From Gluconacetobacter asukensis (GTDB lineage: Bacteria > Pseudomonadota > Alphaproteobacteria > Acetobacterales > Acetobacteraceae), in contig NZ_JABEQE010000002.1 in the NCBI RefSeq assembly GCF_014174375.1, positions 186,001 through 250,000 of the forward strand: 64,000 nucleotides of DNA. The letters run 5' to 3'. The translations under genes and the position numbers were made by a program. Each line of letters starts with the position of its first letter. The first letter of the stretch is position 1. Positions 9,269 to 17,949 of the stretch are shown here, piece by piece. A model generated the notes under the pieces. That model had not been told where the DNA came from, did no database searches, and saw only the letters and a list, made by a program, of their open reading frames with translations.

Positions 9269-10423
9269 TCATGCCCCGTAAAGCGCAAGCAGCGATTTCA
9301 TGCGGCTGGCGGCGCGCTCGGGGTCGCGCAGCAGGCCGCACCCGTCGGCAAGGCGAAAGATCCCGGTGAAATAGGGCAGCGGCCGCATGGCCTGCGCCCC
9401 GTTCACCATGATGAAATGGTCCTGAAACCCGTTGAGCCAGGCAAGGAAGACCACGCCCGTCTTGTAAAATCGCGTCGGTGCGCGAAAGATCAGCCGCGCC
9501 AGCGGCACAGTTGGGTCCAGCGCGGCATGAAAACCCGCCACATCGCCCTCGCCCAGCTTCGCAACGGCATAGGACGCCGCCGCCGCCAGCGGGTCGAAAA
9601 TCCCCAGGAGGGCATGGCTGAACCCGCGTTCATCGCCCGCGATCAGTTCGGGATAGTTGAAATCATCGCCGGTATACATCCGCACGCCCTCGGGCAGGCG
9701 GCGGCGCAGGATGATCTCCTTCTCCTTGTCCAGCAGCGAGATCTTGATCCCGTCGATGCGCGACCGATTCTCCTCGATGATCGCCAGCACCGTCTCCAGC
9801 GCCACATCGAAATCGCGGCTGCCCCAATAGCCTTCCAGCTCGGGGTCGAACATCTCGCCCAGCCAGTGCAGGATCACCGGCTGCTCGCAACCGGCCAGAA
9901 CGGTGCGATAGACCCGCTCGTAATCCTTGCCGCCCTTCGCCACGCGCACCAGCGCCCGGCTGGCCATCAGGATCAGCCGGCCACCCACGGCCTGAATGGC
10001 GTCGACCTGCTCCATATAGGCGCCGATCACCTGATCGACCGAGCGCGCCTGGAGCGGATCGAGATGATCCGTCCCGCAGCCATTGCCGATCAGCGCATCC
10101 GGCAGTTCCGCCCGCGTGCGCCGGATCAGTTCCAGCGAGCGCGGCCAGTCCATCCCCATGCCGCGCTGCGCGGTATCCATGGCCTCGGCAATGCCCAGCC
10201 CCAGCCCGGCCAGATAGCGCCGGAACTCCAGCGTCTTGTCCCAATCCACGGCGGCTTGCCCGGAGGGATCGGCTTCGGTGAACGGATCGGCCACCACATG
10301 CGCCGCCGAATAGACGATCCGCGCGGGATCGGGCGGCAGCACCATGTGCGGCAGGGGGGTGCCGGTCAGGACGTAATCCGCCATCCGGCCCGTTTCGTCA
10401 GGAAGTGCGATTTTCATGGCCAT
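9269..10423 (-). CDS. DUF993 / dihydrodipicolinate synthase-like protein
   Basis: About 384 residues from the ATG at 10423, which overlaps the stop of the SDR gene region. A TTG at 10429 is an alternative start. The sequence matches the DUF993 group, often labelled dihydrodipicolinate synthase family protein. Visible landmarks are AMDTAQRGMGMDW, GNGCGTDH, ILHWLGEMFDPELEGYWG, and a Lys in DGIKISLLDKEKE that occupies the place expected for a Schiff-base lysine in this aldolase fold. The family is biochemically poorly defined. Context suggests C-C bond cleavage or dehydration of a sugar-acid-like intermediate, but that is inference. Confidence 0.8.
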   Translation of the reverse strand: MAMKIALPDETGRMADYVLTGTPLPHMVLPPDPARIVYSAAHVVADPFTEADPSGQAAVDWDKTLEFRRYLAGLGLGIAEAMDTAQRGMGMDWPRSLELIRRTRAELPDALIGNGCGTDHLDPLQARSVDQVIGAYMEQVDAIQAVGGRLILMASRALVRVAKGGKDYERVYRTVLAGCEQPVILHWLGEMFDPELEGYWGSRDFDVALETVLAIIEENRSRIDGIKISLLDKEKEIILRRRLPEGVRMYTGDDFNYPELIAGDERGFSHALLGIFDPLAAAASYAVAKLGEGDVAGFHAALDPTVPLARLIFRAPTRFYKTGVVFLAWLNGFQDHFIMVNGAQAMRPLPYFTGIFRLADGCGLLRDPERAASRMKSLLALYGA

Positions 10424-10425
10424 TC

Positions 10426-11193
10426 TCAAAAACGGGGAACAAGCATGCCGGCATCGGCCGAAATAACCTGCCCGGTGGTATAGGGGAGCTTGCCGGACGC
10501 CAGGGTCGCGATGATGGTCCCGATCTCCGCCGGTTCCCCCACGCGCGGCATCAGCGTCAGCCCGTCCATGGCGCGCCTGCGATAGGCCTCGATCACCGGC
10601 GCCGTCATGTCGGTGGCGATCAGGCCGGGCTGGACGTCATAGACGGCGATATTCTCGGGGCCGAGCCGCACGGCCAGCGCCTTCGACACCATCGCGGCCG
10701 CCGCCTTCGACACGCAATATTCCGCCCGCTGCACGGCCACCGCGACGGCATTGGACGACGTGACGTTCACCACCGAATGAAACAGCGCATCCGGCCGCGC
10801 CCGCGCCAGCAGCCGCCGCGCGAACGCCTGCGAGAGGAAGAACACCCCCCGCGCATTGACCGTCAGGCAGCGGTCCCAGCTCTCTTCACCAACCTCCAGC
10901 AGGTCGCCCCGGTGCAGCACACCGACACCGGCATTGTTCACCAGCGTCGTCAGCGGCCCCAGCGCGGCTTCGATCCGCACCAGCCAGGGCGCATGCGCGG
11001 CCGTATCGCCGACATCGAAGGGTGCCGCCATAACGGGCACGCCCAGCGCCTCCACCCGCGCCACCGCCGCGCGCAGCTCGTCATCCTCGACGGGCCCATT
11101 GATCGCCACCGCAAAGCCGGCCCGCGCCAGGGCCTCGGCGGCCGCCAGCCCGATCCCCCGCGAGGAACCGGTGACGAGCGCAACCTGCCTCAT
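10426..11193 (-). CDS. short-chain dehydrogenase/reductase (3-ketoacyl reductase-like)
   Basis: 255 residues with a full SDR layout: nucleotide motif TGSSRGIG (residues 8-15), NNAG at 86-89, catalytic Ser at about 147 and YxxxK at Tyr159/Lys163, then the PGLIATDM segment. It is annotated in many genomes as 3-ketoacyl-ACP reductase, but in this setting it more likely oxidises or reduces a pathway hydroxyl group with NAD(P). The start overlaps the acyl-CoA dehydrogenase stop by ATGA and its stop abuts the DUF993 start, so the genes are translationally coupled. Confidence 0.92.
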   Translation of the reverse strand: MRQVALVTGSSRGIGLAAAEALARAGFAVAINGPVEDDELRAAVARVEALGVPVMAAPFDVGDTAAHAPWLVRIEAALGPLTTLVNNAGVGVLHRGDLLEVGEESWDRCLTVNARGVFFLSQAFARRLLARARPDALFHSVVNVTSSNAVAVAVQRAEYCVSKAAAAMVSKALAVRLGPENIAVYDVQPGLIATDMTAPVIEAYRRRAMDGLTLMPRVGEPAEIGTIIATLASGKLPYTTGQVISADAGMLVPRF

Positions 11194-12332
11194 GCCCGCG
11201 CGCCCTTCTTCATCAGCTCGCGGGCAATAATCATGCGCTGGATCTGGTTGGTACCTTCATAGATCTGCGTGATCTTGGCATCGCGATACAGCCGCTCGAC
11301 CTCGAACCCCCGGATATAGCCCGAACCGCCGAACACCTGCACGGCATCTGCCGTCCGCGCGACCGCAATGTCCCCGGCAAAGCATTTGGCCATGGAACAG
11401 GACCGCGTGGCATCCAGACCGCGATCGATCTTCACGGCGGCGGAATGCACCAGCAGCCGCGCCGCCTCGATATCCTTCGCCATGTCGGCCAGCAGCCACT
11501 GCACGCCCTGAAAGTCCGAGATCGGCTTGCCGAACTGCTTGCGGGTGCCGGCATAATCCACGGCCGCCTCCAGCCCCGCCTGGGCAATCCCCACCGCCAG
11601 GGCCGCAATGCCCACGCGCCCCTTGTCCAGCACGCTCATCATCATATGGAAGCCGCGCCCGGCCTCGCCCAGCAGCGCATCGCGCCCCAGCCGCACGTCA
11701 GAGAAATTCAGCCCCCCCACCTGGCTGGCCCGCTGGCCCATCTTGTGTTCCTTGGGGCCGCGCTCCACCCCGCGCGCATGCAGGTCGACGATAAAGATCG
11801 ACATGCCCCGGGTGCCGGCCTCCTTGTCGGTGCGGGCCAGCACAAAGCCGGTATCGGCAACGGGCGCATTGTGAATCCAGATCTTGCCGCCGTTCAGCAC
11901 CCAGCCGTCACCATCCTTCTCGGCGGTGGTGCGGATGCCGGAGACATCGGTGCCGGCCTCGGGCTCGGTGATGCAGTACGCCACCTTGCGCCGCATGGCG
12001 AGGATATCGGGCAGCATCGCCTGCTGCCGCTCCGTGCCATGGCGCACCAGCAGGGTGGAGATCAGCTCCACCAGCCCGCACTGGTCGGCCACGCTGGCAT
12101 AGCCGCGCGACAGTTCCTCCATCACCACGGCATAGGTCAGCGTATCGAAACCCGGCCCGCCCAGCGCTTCGGGAACACCGATACCGAACAGGCCAAGTTT
12201 CGCCATTTCATCGAAAATTTCGGCAGGAAACCGCTCCTCGCGGTCCAGCGCCTCGGCAGCGGGGCGGATGACGTCGTCGGCGAAGGCCTGAACTGTCTCG
12301 CGCACCTGTTCCTGTGTCTCGTTCAGATACAT
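11190..12332 (-). CDS. acyl-CoA dehydrogenase
   Basis: 380 residues from the ATG at 12332 (MYLNETQEQ). A TTG six codons upstream is a less likely start. The family flavin/substrate motifs are visible: YCITEPEAGTD, GGKIWIHNA, and the C-terminal YEGTNQIQR, which supplies the catalytic Glu near residue 359. Such enzymes make an alpha-beta double bond in an acyl-CoA and pass electrons to ETF, and etfBA lie downstream on the same strand. It is first in the six-gene operon. The mixture with sugar-type enzymes leaves the real substrate open: a short branched or hydroxylated acyl-CoA is possible. Confidence 0.93.
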   Translation of the reverse strand: MYLNETQEQVRETVQAFADDVIRPAAEALDREERFPAEIFDEMAKLGLFGIGVPEALGGPGFDTLTYAVVMEELSRGYASVADQCGLVELISTLLVRHGTERQQAMLPDILAMRRKVAYCITEPEAGTDVSGIRTTAEKDGDGWVLNGGKIWIHNAPVADTGFVLARTDKEAGTRGMSIFIVDLHARGVERGPKEHKMGQRASQVGGLNFSDVRLGRDALLGEAGRGFHMMMSVLDKGRVGIAALAVGIAQAGLEAAVDYAGTRKQFGKPISDFQGVQWLLADMAKDIEAARLLVHSAAVKIDRGLDATRSCSMAKCFAGDIAVARTADAVQVFGGSGYIRGFEVERLYRDAKITQIYEGTNQIQRMIIARELMKKGARA

Positions 12333-12354
12333 TCCGGCATTCCCGCTCAATATG

Positions 12355-12394
12355 AACTAACTGGTTACATACATCCGGCACCGGGCGCGATCAA
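12355..12394 (-). promoter_or_regulatory. putative promoter and operator (site 2) of the acyl-CoA dehydrogenase operon
   Basis: On the minus strand TTGATC (12394-12389) and TATGTA (12371-12366) are separated by 17 bases. The -10 abuts the 14-base element AACTA-AC-TGGTT-AC (12355-12368 on the plus strand), a close relative of the sites at 922-935 and 12619-12632. The element ends 23 bases before the start codon at 12332, a typical repressor position. Confidence 0.45.
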
Positions 12395-12919
12395 GGACAA
12401 AGCGCGGGCAAACCGGGCCACCCCCGATTCCAGGGAAGCAATTGCAATCACAGGCAATCCCGGCACGCAGGCCGCAATCGGACGCACAGTGATTATTCTA
12501 CATCCTTGTTGTTTATATCTTTAATTTTCCAGAACACGACCCCATCCGTCCCGCACCGCGTCCGGCGCCCATCACGGCAAATTGAGTTACCCCGCCCGAG
12601 CCGGCGGTCTATCACAAGGTAACCAAATGGTGCATTTGGGCGAAGTCGTTCTCAAAAAATAAGTGCCGTCGCAAAAATCCGACACCAGGCATAATAAAAA
12701 CGGGACGCCGAAAGATGATGAAGGCCGGAACCAGGCAACCGACAGTCAAGGCAGGCGCGGCATCCGCACGCCCCGCGCGCGGACGAACTCACCGGCCTTT
12801 CAACGGTTGATTCACCCCATGGGCGCGCCTGCGTCCATGCCGTGTCACGCCGCCCCTCACATCCGATCGCGTACCCGCAATATGCGCCCGACCACCCAAC
12901 CAGGGAGGAAAGCTCGTCA
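12395..12919. other. divergent intergenic region between the two dehydrogenase operons
   Basis: About 525 bases with no supported gene. The minus-strand frame at 12652-13527 is antisense to the aldehyde dehydrogenase and has no family resemblance. The region includes an AT-rich block around 12490-12535, the third operator-like site at 12619-12632, and the ribosome binding site GGGAGGAA (12903-12910) of the aldehyde dehydrogenase. Confidence 0.5.
12619..12632. promoter_or_regulatory. putative operator, site 3 (reverse orientation)
   Basis: The plus strand reads GTAACCA-AA-TGGTG. Its complement CACCA-TT-TGGTTAC aligns with the sites at 922 and 12355 (consensus nAC(T/C)A-nn-T(G/A)GTTAC). It lies about 290 bases before the aldehyde dehydrogenase start and 290 bases before the divergent acyl-CoA dehydrogenase start, so it could serve either side. 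Confidence 0.35.
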
Positions 12920-14419
12920 ATGAACATAATGGCCAATGGGGCGCATTTGCCTGAAACGCCCCGTGAATTCGGCTTCTTTGTCGACGGCGCCTGGCACGCC
13001 GGCCAGGACTGGTTCGAACGGACCTCTCCCAGCCACGACGTACCGGTCACCCGCGTTCCCCGCTGCACGAAGGAGGATCTCGACACAGCCGTCGCCGCCG
13101 CCCGCCGCGCGTTCGAGGATCGGAGCTGGGCCGGCCTGCCGGGGGCCGAGCGCGCCGCCATCCTGCTGCGCACCGCCGAGGGCCTGCGCCGCCGCCGTGA
13201 CGAGATCGCCCGCTGGGAAGTGCTGGAAAACGGCAAGCCCCTGACCCAGGCGCGCGGCGAGATCGACCATTGCATCGCCTGTTTCGAGGTCGCGGCCGGT
13301 GCCGCGCGCCTGATGCGCGGCGACAGTTTCAACAATCTCGGCGACAACCTGCTGGGCCTGCTGCTGCGCGAGCCGATCGGCGTCGTGGGCCTGATCACGC
13401 CGTGGAACTTCCCGTTCCTGATCCTGTGCGAACGCGTACCCTTCATCCTCGCCTCGGGCTGCACGCTGGTCGTCAAGCCCGCCGAGGTCACCAGCGCCAC
13501 CACCCTGATCCTGGCCGACATCCTCACCGAGGCCGGCCTGCCGCCCGGCGTCTATAACGTGGTCACGGGCTCGGGGCGCACCATCGGCCAGGCCCTGGCC
13601 GAACATCCCGACGTGGACATGCTGTCCTTCACCGGCTCCACCGGCGTCGGCCGCTCCTGCGTCCATGCCTCGGCCGACAGCAACCTCAAGAAGCTGGGGC
13701 TGGAACTCGGCGGCAAGAACCCGATCATCGTCTTCGCCGACGCCAATCTTCACGATGCCGCCGACGCCGTGGCCTTCGGCATCAGCTTCAACACCGGGCA
13801 ATGCTGCGTCTCCTCCAGCCGCCTGATCGTGGAGCGTTCGGTCGCCCGCGAATTTGAATCGATCCTGACTGCCAAGATGAAGAAAATCCGTGTCGGCGAC
13901 CCGTTCGATCCCGAAACGCAGATCGGCGCCATCACCACCGACGCCCAGAACAGGACCATCCTGGGCTATATCGCCCAGGGCAAGGAGGAAGGTGCCACGC
14001 TGCTATGCGGCGGCGAGGCGCTGGATCTGGGACGCGGCCAGTTCATCCAGCCGACGCTCTTTTCCGACGTCACCCCCTCAATGGGCATCGCCCGCGAGGA
14101 AATCTTCGGCCCGGTCCTGTCCTCCTTCCATTTCGACACACCGGAAGAAGCGATCGCGATCGCCAACGACACGGTCTACGGCCTCGCGGCCTCGCTCTGG
14201 ACGCGCGACCTCGACAAGGCGCTGACGGTCACTCGCCGCGTGCGTGCCGGGCGCTTCTGGGTCAACACCATCATGGCCGGCGGCCCGGAAACCCCCATCG
14301 GCGGCTTCAAGCAATCGGGCTGGGGGCGGGAATCGGGCCTGCTGGGGGTCGAGGAATATACCCAGGTCAAATCGGTCCATATCGAAACCGGCGGCCGCAC
14401 GCACTGGATCGCATCATGA
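12920..14419 (+). CDS. aldehyde dehydrogenase family protein
   Basis: 499 residues from the ATG at 12920. The ribosome binding site GGGAGGAA, 9 bases upstream, decides this start over an in-frame ATG at 12842. Family features are TPWNFPF, GSTGVG, catalytic Glu262 in LELGGKNP and nucleophile Cys296 in FNTGQCCVSSSR. It oxidises an aldehyde to the acid with NAD(P)+ in the cytoplasm. The stop overlaps the GMC oxidoreductase start by ATGA, implying that the GMC enzyme makes the aldehyde (or another carbonyl) that this enzyme removes. Confidence 0.95.
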   Translation: MNIMANGAHLPETPREFGFFVDGAWHAGQDWFERTSPSHDVPVTRVPRCTKEDLDTAVAAARRAFEDRSWAGLPGAERAAILLRTAEGLRRRRDEIARWEVLENGKPLTQARGEIDHCIACFEVAAGAARLMRGDSFNNLGDNLLGLLLREPIGVVGLITPWNFPFLILCERVPFILASGCTLVVKPAEVTSATTLILADILTEAGLPPGVYNVVTGSGRTIGQALAEHPDVDMLSFTGSTGVGRSCVHASADSNLKKLGLELGGKNPIIVFADANLHDAADAVAFGISFNTGQCCVSSSRLIVERSVAREFESILTAKMKKIRVGDPFDPETQIGAITTDAQNRTILGYIAQGKEEGATLLCGGEALDLGRGQFIQPTLFSDVTPSMGIAREEIFGPVLSSFHFDTPEEAIAIANDTVYGLAASLWTRDLDKALTVTRRVRAGRFWVNTIMAGGPETPIGGFKQSGWGRESGLLGVEEYTQVKSVHIETGGRTHWIAS

Positions 14420-16014
14420 CGCAGGGATTCGACTATATCATCGTCGGCGGCGGCTCCGCAGGCTGCGTCCTAGCGGCGCTGCTTTCGGAAAACCCCTCGT
14501 CCCGCGTCTGCCTGTTCGAAGCCGGCAAGCGCGACACCAATCCGCTGATCCACATGCCGATCGGCTTCGCGAAGATGACGACCGGCCCCATGACATGGGG
14601 GCTGGTCACCACCCCGCAGAAACATGCCAACAACCGGCAGATCCCCTATGTGCAGGCCAAGGTGCTGGGCGGCGGCTCGTCGATCAATGCCGAAGTCTTC
14701 ACCCGTGGCCACCCCTCCGATTACGACCGCTGGGTCGAGGAAGGCGCCGAGGGCTGGGGCTTTCGCGACATCCAGAAATACATGATCCGCTCCGAGGGCA
14801 ACACGATGCTCTCGGGCCCCTGGCATGGCACGGAGGGCCCGCTCGGCGTATCCAACCTGTCGGAGCCCAATCCGGTCAGTCGCGCCTTCGTGCAAAGCTG
14901 CCAGGAACTCGGGATGCCCTACAATCCCGATTTCAACGGCCCGACGCAGGAAGGGGCGGGCATCTACCAGATGACCATCCGCAACAACCGCCGCTGTTCG
15001 GCCGCCGTGGGCTATCTGCGCCCTGCGCTGGGGCGGCCGAACCTGCATGTCGTCACCGGCCTCCAGGTGCAGCGCATCGTCTTCGAGGGCCGCCATGCCT
15101 GCGGCGTGGAATATCTCACCCGCGACGGCACACGGCGCATCGCCCGTGCCGACCGCGAAGTGATCGTCACCTCGGGGGCGATCGGCACGCCCAAACTGCT
15201 GATGCTCTCCGGCGTGGGCCCGGCCGCCCACCTGCGCCAGCACGACATCTCCGTGGTCCAGGACCTGCCCGGGGTGGGGCAGAACCTGCAGGACCATTTC
15301 GGCGTCGATGTGGTGGCGGAACTGAAAACCCATGACAGTCTCGACAAATACAAGAAACCGCACTGGATGCTCTATGCGGGCCTGCAATATGCGCTGTTCA
15401 AATCCGGCCCCGTGGCCTCCAACGTGGTCGAGGCCGGAGCCTTCTGGTATTCCGACCGGCAGGCCCTCTGCCCCGACCTGCAATTCCATTTCCTCGCCGG
15501 GGCGGGGGCGGAGGCCGGCGTCGCCTCCGTGGACAAGGGCATGTCGGGTGTCACGCTCAACAGCTACACGCTGCGCCCCAAATCCCGTGGCTCGGTCACC
15601 CTGCGCTCGTCCGACCCGCGCGAGGCACCGCTGGTCGACCCCAACTTCCTGGCAGACCCGGACGATCTGCGCGTGTCCGCCGAAGGCGTAAGGCTCAGCG
15701 TCGACATCTTCTCGCGTCCGTCGCTCAGCAAATATGTCCGCAAGGTCGCCGGCTTCGACCGCACCGTCACCACCCGGTCGGGGCTCGAAGCCTATGCCCG
15801 CGAATATGGCCGCACCTCGTACCATCCCACCTGCACCTGCAAGATGGGCCGCGACCCGATGTCGGTCGTCGATCCGCAATTGCGCGTCTACGGGCTGGAA
15901 GGCATCCGGATCTGCGACAGTTCGGTCATGCCGTCCATCATCGGTTCCAACACCAATGCCCCCACCATCATGATCGCGGAGCGGGCGGCCGATCTGATCC
16001 GGGGCAATGCGTAA
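14416..16014 (+). CDS. GMC family FAD-dependent oxidoreductase (choline/alcohol dehydrogenase-like)
   Basis: 532 residues from the ATG at 14416. The N-terminal FAD Rossmann motif is GGGSAG (11-16), and GMC landmarks include VLGGGSSINAEVFTRG, GAIGTPKLLMLSGVGP, SYHPTCTCKMG (catalytic His region) and GSNTNAPTIMIAERAADLI (C-terminal FAD/active-site region). Relatives are choline dehydrogenase BetA and polyethylene glycol or aliphatic alcohol dehydrogenases. No signal peptide is seen, so it should be cytoplasmic or peripheral on the inner membrane. It overlaps the aldehyde dehydrogenase by 4 bases: a two-step alcohol to acid oxidation module. Substrate unknown. Confidence 0.93.
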   Translation: MTQGFDYIIVGGGSAGCVLAALLSENPSSRVCLFEAGKRDTNPLIHMPIGFAKMTTGPMTWGLVTTPQKHANNRQIPYVQAKVLGGGSSINAEVFTRGHPSDYDRWVEEGAEGWGFRDIQKYMIRSEGNTMLSGPWHGTEGPLGVSNLSEPNPVSRAFVQSCQELGMPYNPDFNGPTQEGAGIYQMTIRNNRRCSAAVGYLRPALGRPNLHVVTGLQVQRIVFEGRHACGVEYLTRDGTRRIARADREVIVTSGAIGTPKLLMLSGVGPAAHLRQHDISVVQDLPGVGQNLQDHFGVDVVAELKTHDSLDKYKKPHWMLYAGLQYALFKSGPVASNVVEAGAFWYSDRQALCPDLQFHFLAGAGAEAGVASVDKGMSGVTLNSYTLRPKSRGSVTLRSSDPREAPLVDPNFLADPDDLRVSAEGVRLSVDIFSRPSLSKYVRKVAGFDRTVTTRSGLEAYAREYGRTSYHPTCTCKMGRDPMSVVDPQLRVYGLEGIRICDSSVMPSIIGSNTNAPTIMIAERAADLIRGNA

Positions 16015-16285
16015 CGAGGGAATACACCCCACCCGTCGCACGCTGAAGCGATCTGGCAATAAAGAAACAATATTCGCGCCGGTTTTTTGATGAAAAACTA
16101 CCGATCCGAAGGAAGCAGACACCGGCCGCAGCCGGATCGACGCGTATGGAATAACCCTCGTTAAAATATCATAAAATGTGAACGTGTAACAATGCAATAA
16201 CAAACCGACCAACGCGCCACGCCGAAAGCACCAGCCCTTGCTCAGGGCGAAAAAGCGCCGGCACGAGTACGGGGAAACAATAAAA

Positions 16286-17842
16286 ATGAAGATCCATACA
16301 ACACAATGGACGAAATCCCTGGCCTTCACCTTCACCCTGATATCCTGCCTGCCCGGCGGACCCTCAGGCGCGATGGGCCAGTCCGTTTCACGAATCTCCC
16401 GTAAGCCACACCATGTTCCGGCACCGGCCCCACAACCGGCGCCAAAGAGCATTCACAAGCCCATCGTGTCGGTCCAGCCTCAACCGGTCCTCCTTCCGCC
16501 CGAAGCGGAAGATCTCGGAAACACCAAGCGGCAGCAGCTTTCCGACACGACGGAACATGCTTTCTTTCCGGCCAGTTTCGACGATTGGATGACGCAGAGC
16601 AGCATGACCGGCAATTGGGGCGGCCGAAGGACATGGCTGGTCGACAGGGGCGTCACCATCACCGGCCATTATTTTCAGGACAGCGCCGGAAACCCGATGG
16701 GCGGACAATCGCAGAATGTCCGCTACGCCCATGAACTCGGCATCAATGTCGATTTCGACCTCAAGAAACTGACCAGCCTGAATATCGGCCTGTTCCATTT
16801 CATCGTCACCTCCCGCGCCGGCCAGGGCCTGGGGGCGAAACTGCCGGCGCTGGACAGCCCGCAGGAAATCTACGGCTCGCCGACCGTCCGCCTCTCGCTG
16901 CTGTCGTGGGAAATGCCATGGAACAGATATGTGGCCACCACGGTCGGCGAGATCAACGCCGAGACCGATTTCGAAACCTGGTCCTATTATTGGGGCATGA
17001 ACAATTACTGCCAGTTCCAGACCAATGCGATCTGCGGCATGCCGCAATCCATCGCCTACAATTCGGGCTACAGCTATTATCCCACGGCGCATCCGGGCGC
17101 CTGGGTCAAATTCTATCCCGCCGGCAACAACCATTATTCCATCCAGTTCGGCGCCTATTCCGTCGATCCCACGATCGCGAACACGCATAATGGGTGGAAA
17201 CTGAACCTCCATGGCGCCACGGGCACCTTCCTGCCCTTCCAGCTCGTCTGGCATCAGGGCGGAAAGGACGATTACAGCGGCCCGCTCCAGACCAACGTAA
17301 AAGTCGGCGGCTACTGGGACACGTCGCAGGTCAGCGACGTCTATTCAAAACTCGGCATGTTCCAGATTCCGTCCCAATATCTCGTGGGCGCTCCCACTTC
17401 CACCGTGCGCGGCCGCTTCGGCGGCTGGTTCCAGTTCGACCGCCTGCTCCAGCGCGACGAATATGCCCCGCACCGAGGCACATCCTTCTTCGCCTCCTTC
17501 ACCTGGGGCGATCCCCGCACCGCCATTTTCCCCTATTTCGTCGATTGGGGCATCACGCGCAAAGGCACCTTCGCCAGCCGCCCCGACGACACGGTCAGCC
17601 TCGGCATGAAGTATCTGTGGGTCAACGCGAAACTGACAAATTACGTGGCACAGCTACAAAAGGACGGAGCAACCGGCATCTACAAGCCCACGCAGGAACA
17701 TGCGATCGAGCTCAATTACGGCTGGCACCCCGCCCCCTGGCTGCTGATCCGCCCCGGCGCCCAGTATATCTGGAGCACCGGCGGCACCAACCGCTACAAA
17801 AACCCGCTGATCCTGGATTTCGAGACAGGGATATCATTCTAA
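16286..17842 (+). CDS. carbohydrate porin, OprB family (second copy)
   Basis: 518 residues from the ATG at 16286, preceded by GGGGAA. An in-frame start at 16238 would only add polar residues ahead of the signal peptide. The signal is MKIHTTQWTKSLAFTFTL, with cleavage near Ala-Met-Gly-Gln. A Pro/Gln-rich spacer (about 40-80) precedes a WMTQSSMTGNWGG start of the barrel domain, seen in OprB proteins of acetic acid bacteria, and the last strand ends in Phe as outer-membrane porins do. It lies 271 bases downstream of the GMC gene, with an AT-rich promoter region at about 16160-16200. Probable outer-membrane entry of the pathway substrate. Confidence 0.88.
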   Translation: MKIHTTQWTKSLAFTFTLISCLPGGPSGAMGQSVSRISRKPHHVPAPAPQPAPKSIHKPIVSVQPQPVLLPPEAEDLGNTKRQQLSDTTEHAFFPASFDDWMTQSSMTGNWGGRRTWLVDRGVTITGHYFQDSAGNPMGGQSQNVRYAHELGINVDFDLKKLTSLNIGLFHFIVTSRAGQGLGAKLPALDSPQEIYGSPTVRLSLLSWEMPWNRYVATTVGEINAETDFETWSYYWGMNNYCQFQTNAICGMPQSIAYNSGYSYYPTAHPGAWVKFYPAGNNHYSIQFGAYSVDPTIANTHNGWKLNLHGATGTFLPFQLVWHQGGKDDYSGPLQTNVKVGGYWDTSQVSDVYSKLGMFQIPSQYLVGAPTSTVRGRFGGWFQFDRLLQRDEYAPHRGTSFFASFTWGDPRTAIFPYFVDWGITRKGTFASRPDDTVSLGMKYLWVNAKLTNYVAQLQKDGATGIYKPTQEHAIELNYGWHPAPWLLIRPGAQYIWSTGGTNRYKNPLILDFETGISF

Positions 17843-17896
17843 GATTCAAATATTTCCTGATTTCGGCGTAAAAACCCGTTCGTCAGCAAATGATCG

Positions 17897-17942
17897 GGGT
17901 GCAGGGCCTCAGGCCCTGCCGGGTCCAGGGCAGAGCCCTGGT
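17897..17942. repeat. REP-like palindromic element, copy A (possible bidirectional terminator)
   Basis: Two adjacent perfect hairpins: GCAGGGCC-TCA-GGCCCTGC (17901-17919) and CCAGGGC-AGA-GCCCTGG (17925-17941). The complement reads like the element at 60352-60426 (CC..GGGCTCTGCCC..). It sits between the convergent stops of the porin and pdxJ. Confidence 0.6.
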
Positions 17943-17949
17943 TCTTCCC

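Noticed and set aside
14470-16452. Minus-strand frame of 660 codons across the GMC gene
   Set aside because: Antisense to an unmistakable GMC oxidoreductase. The predicted protein has no recognisable domain.
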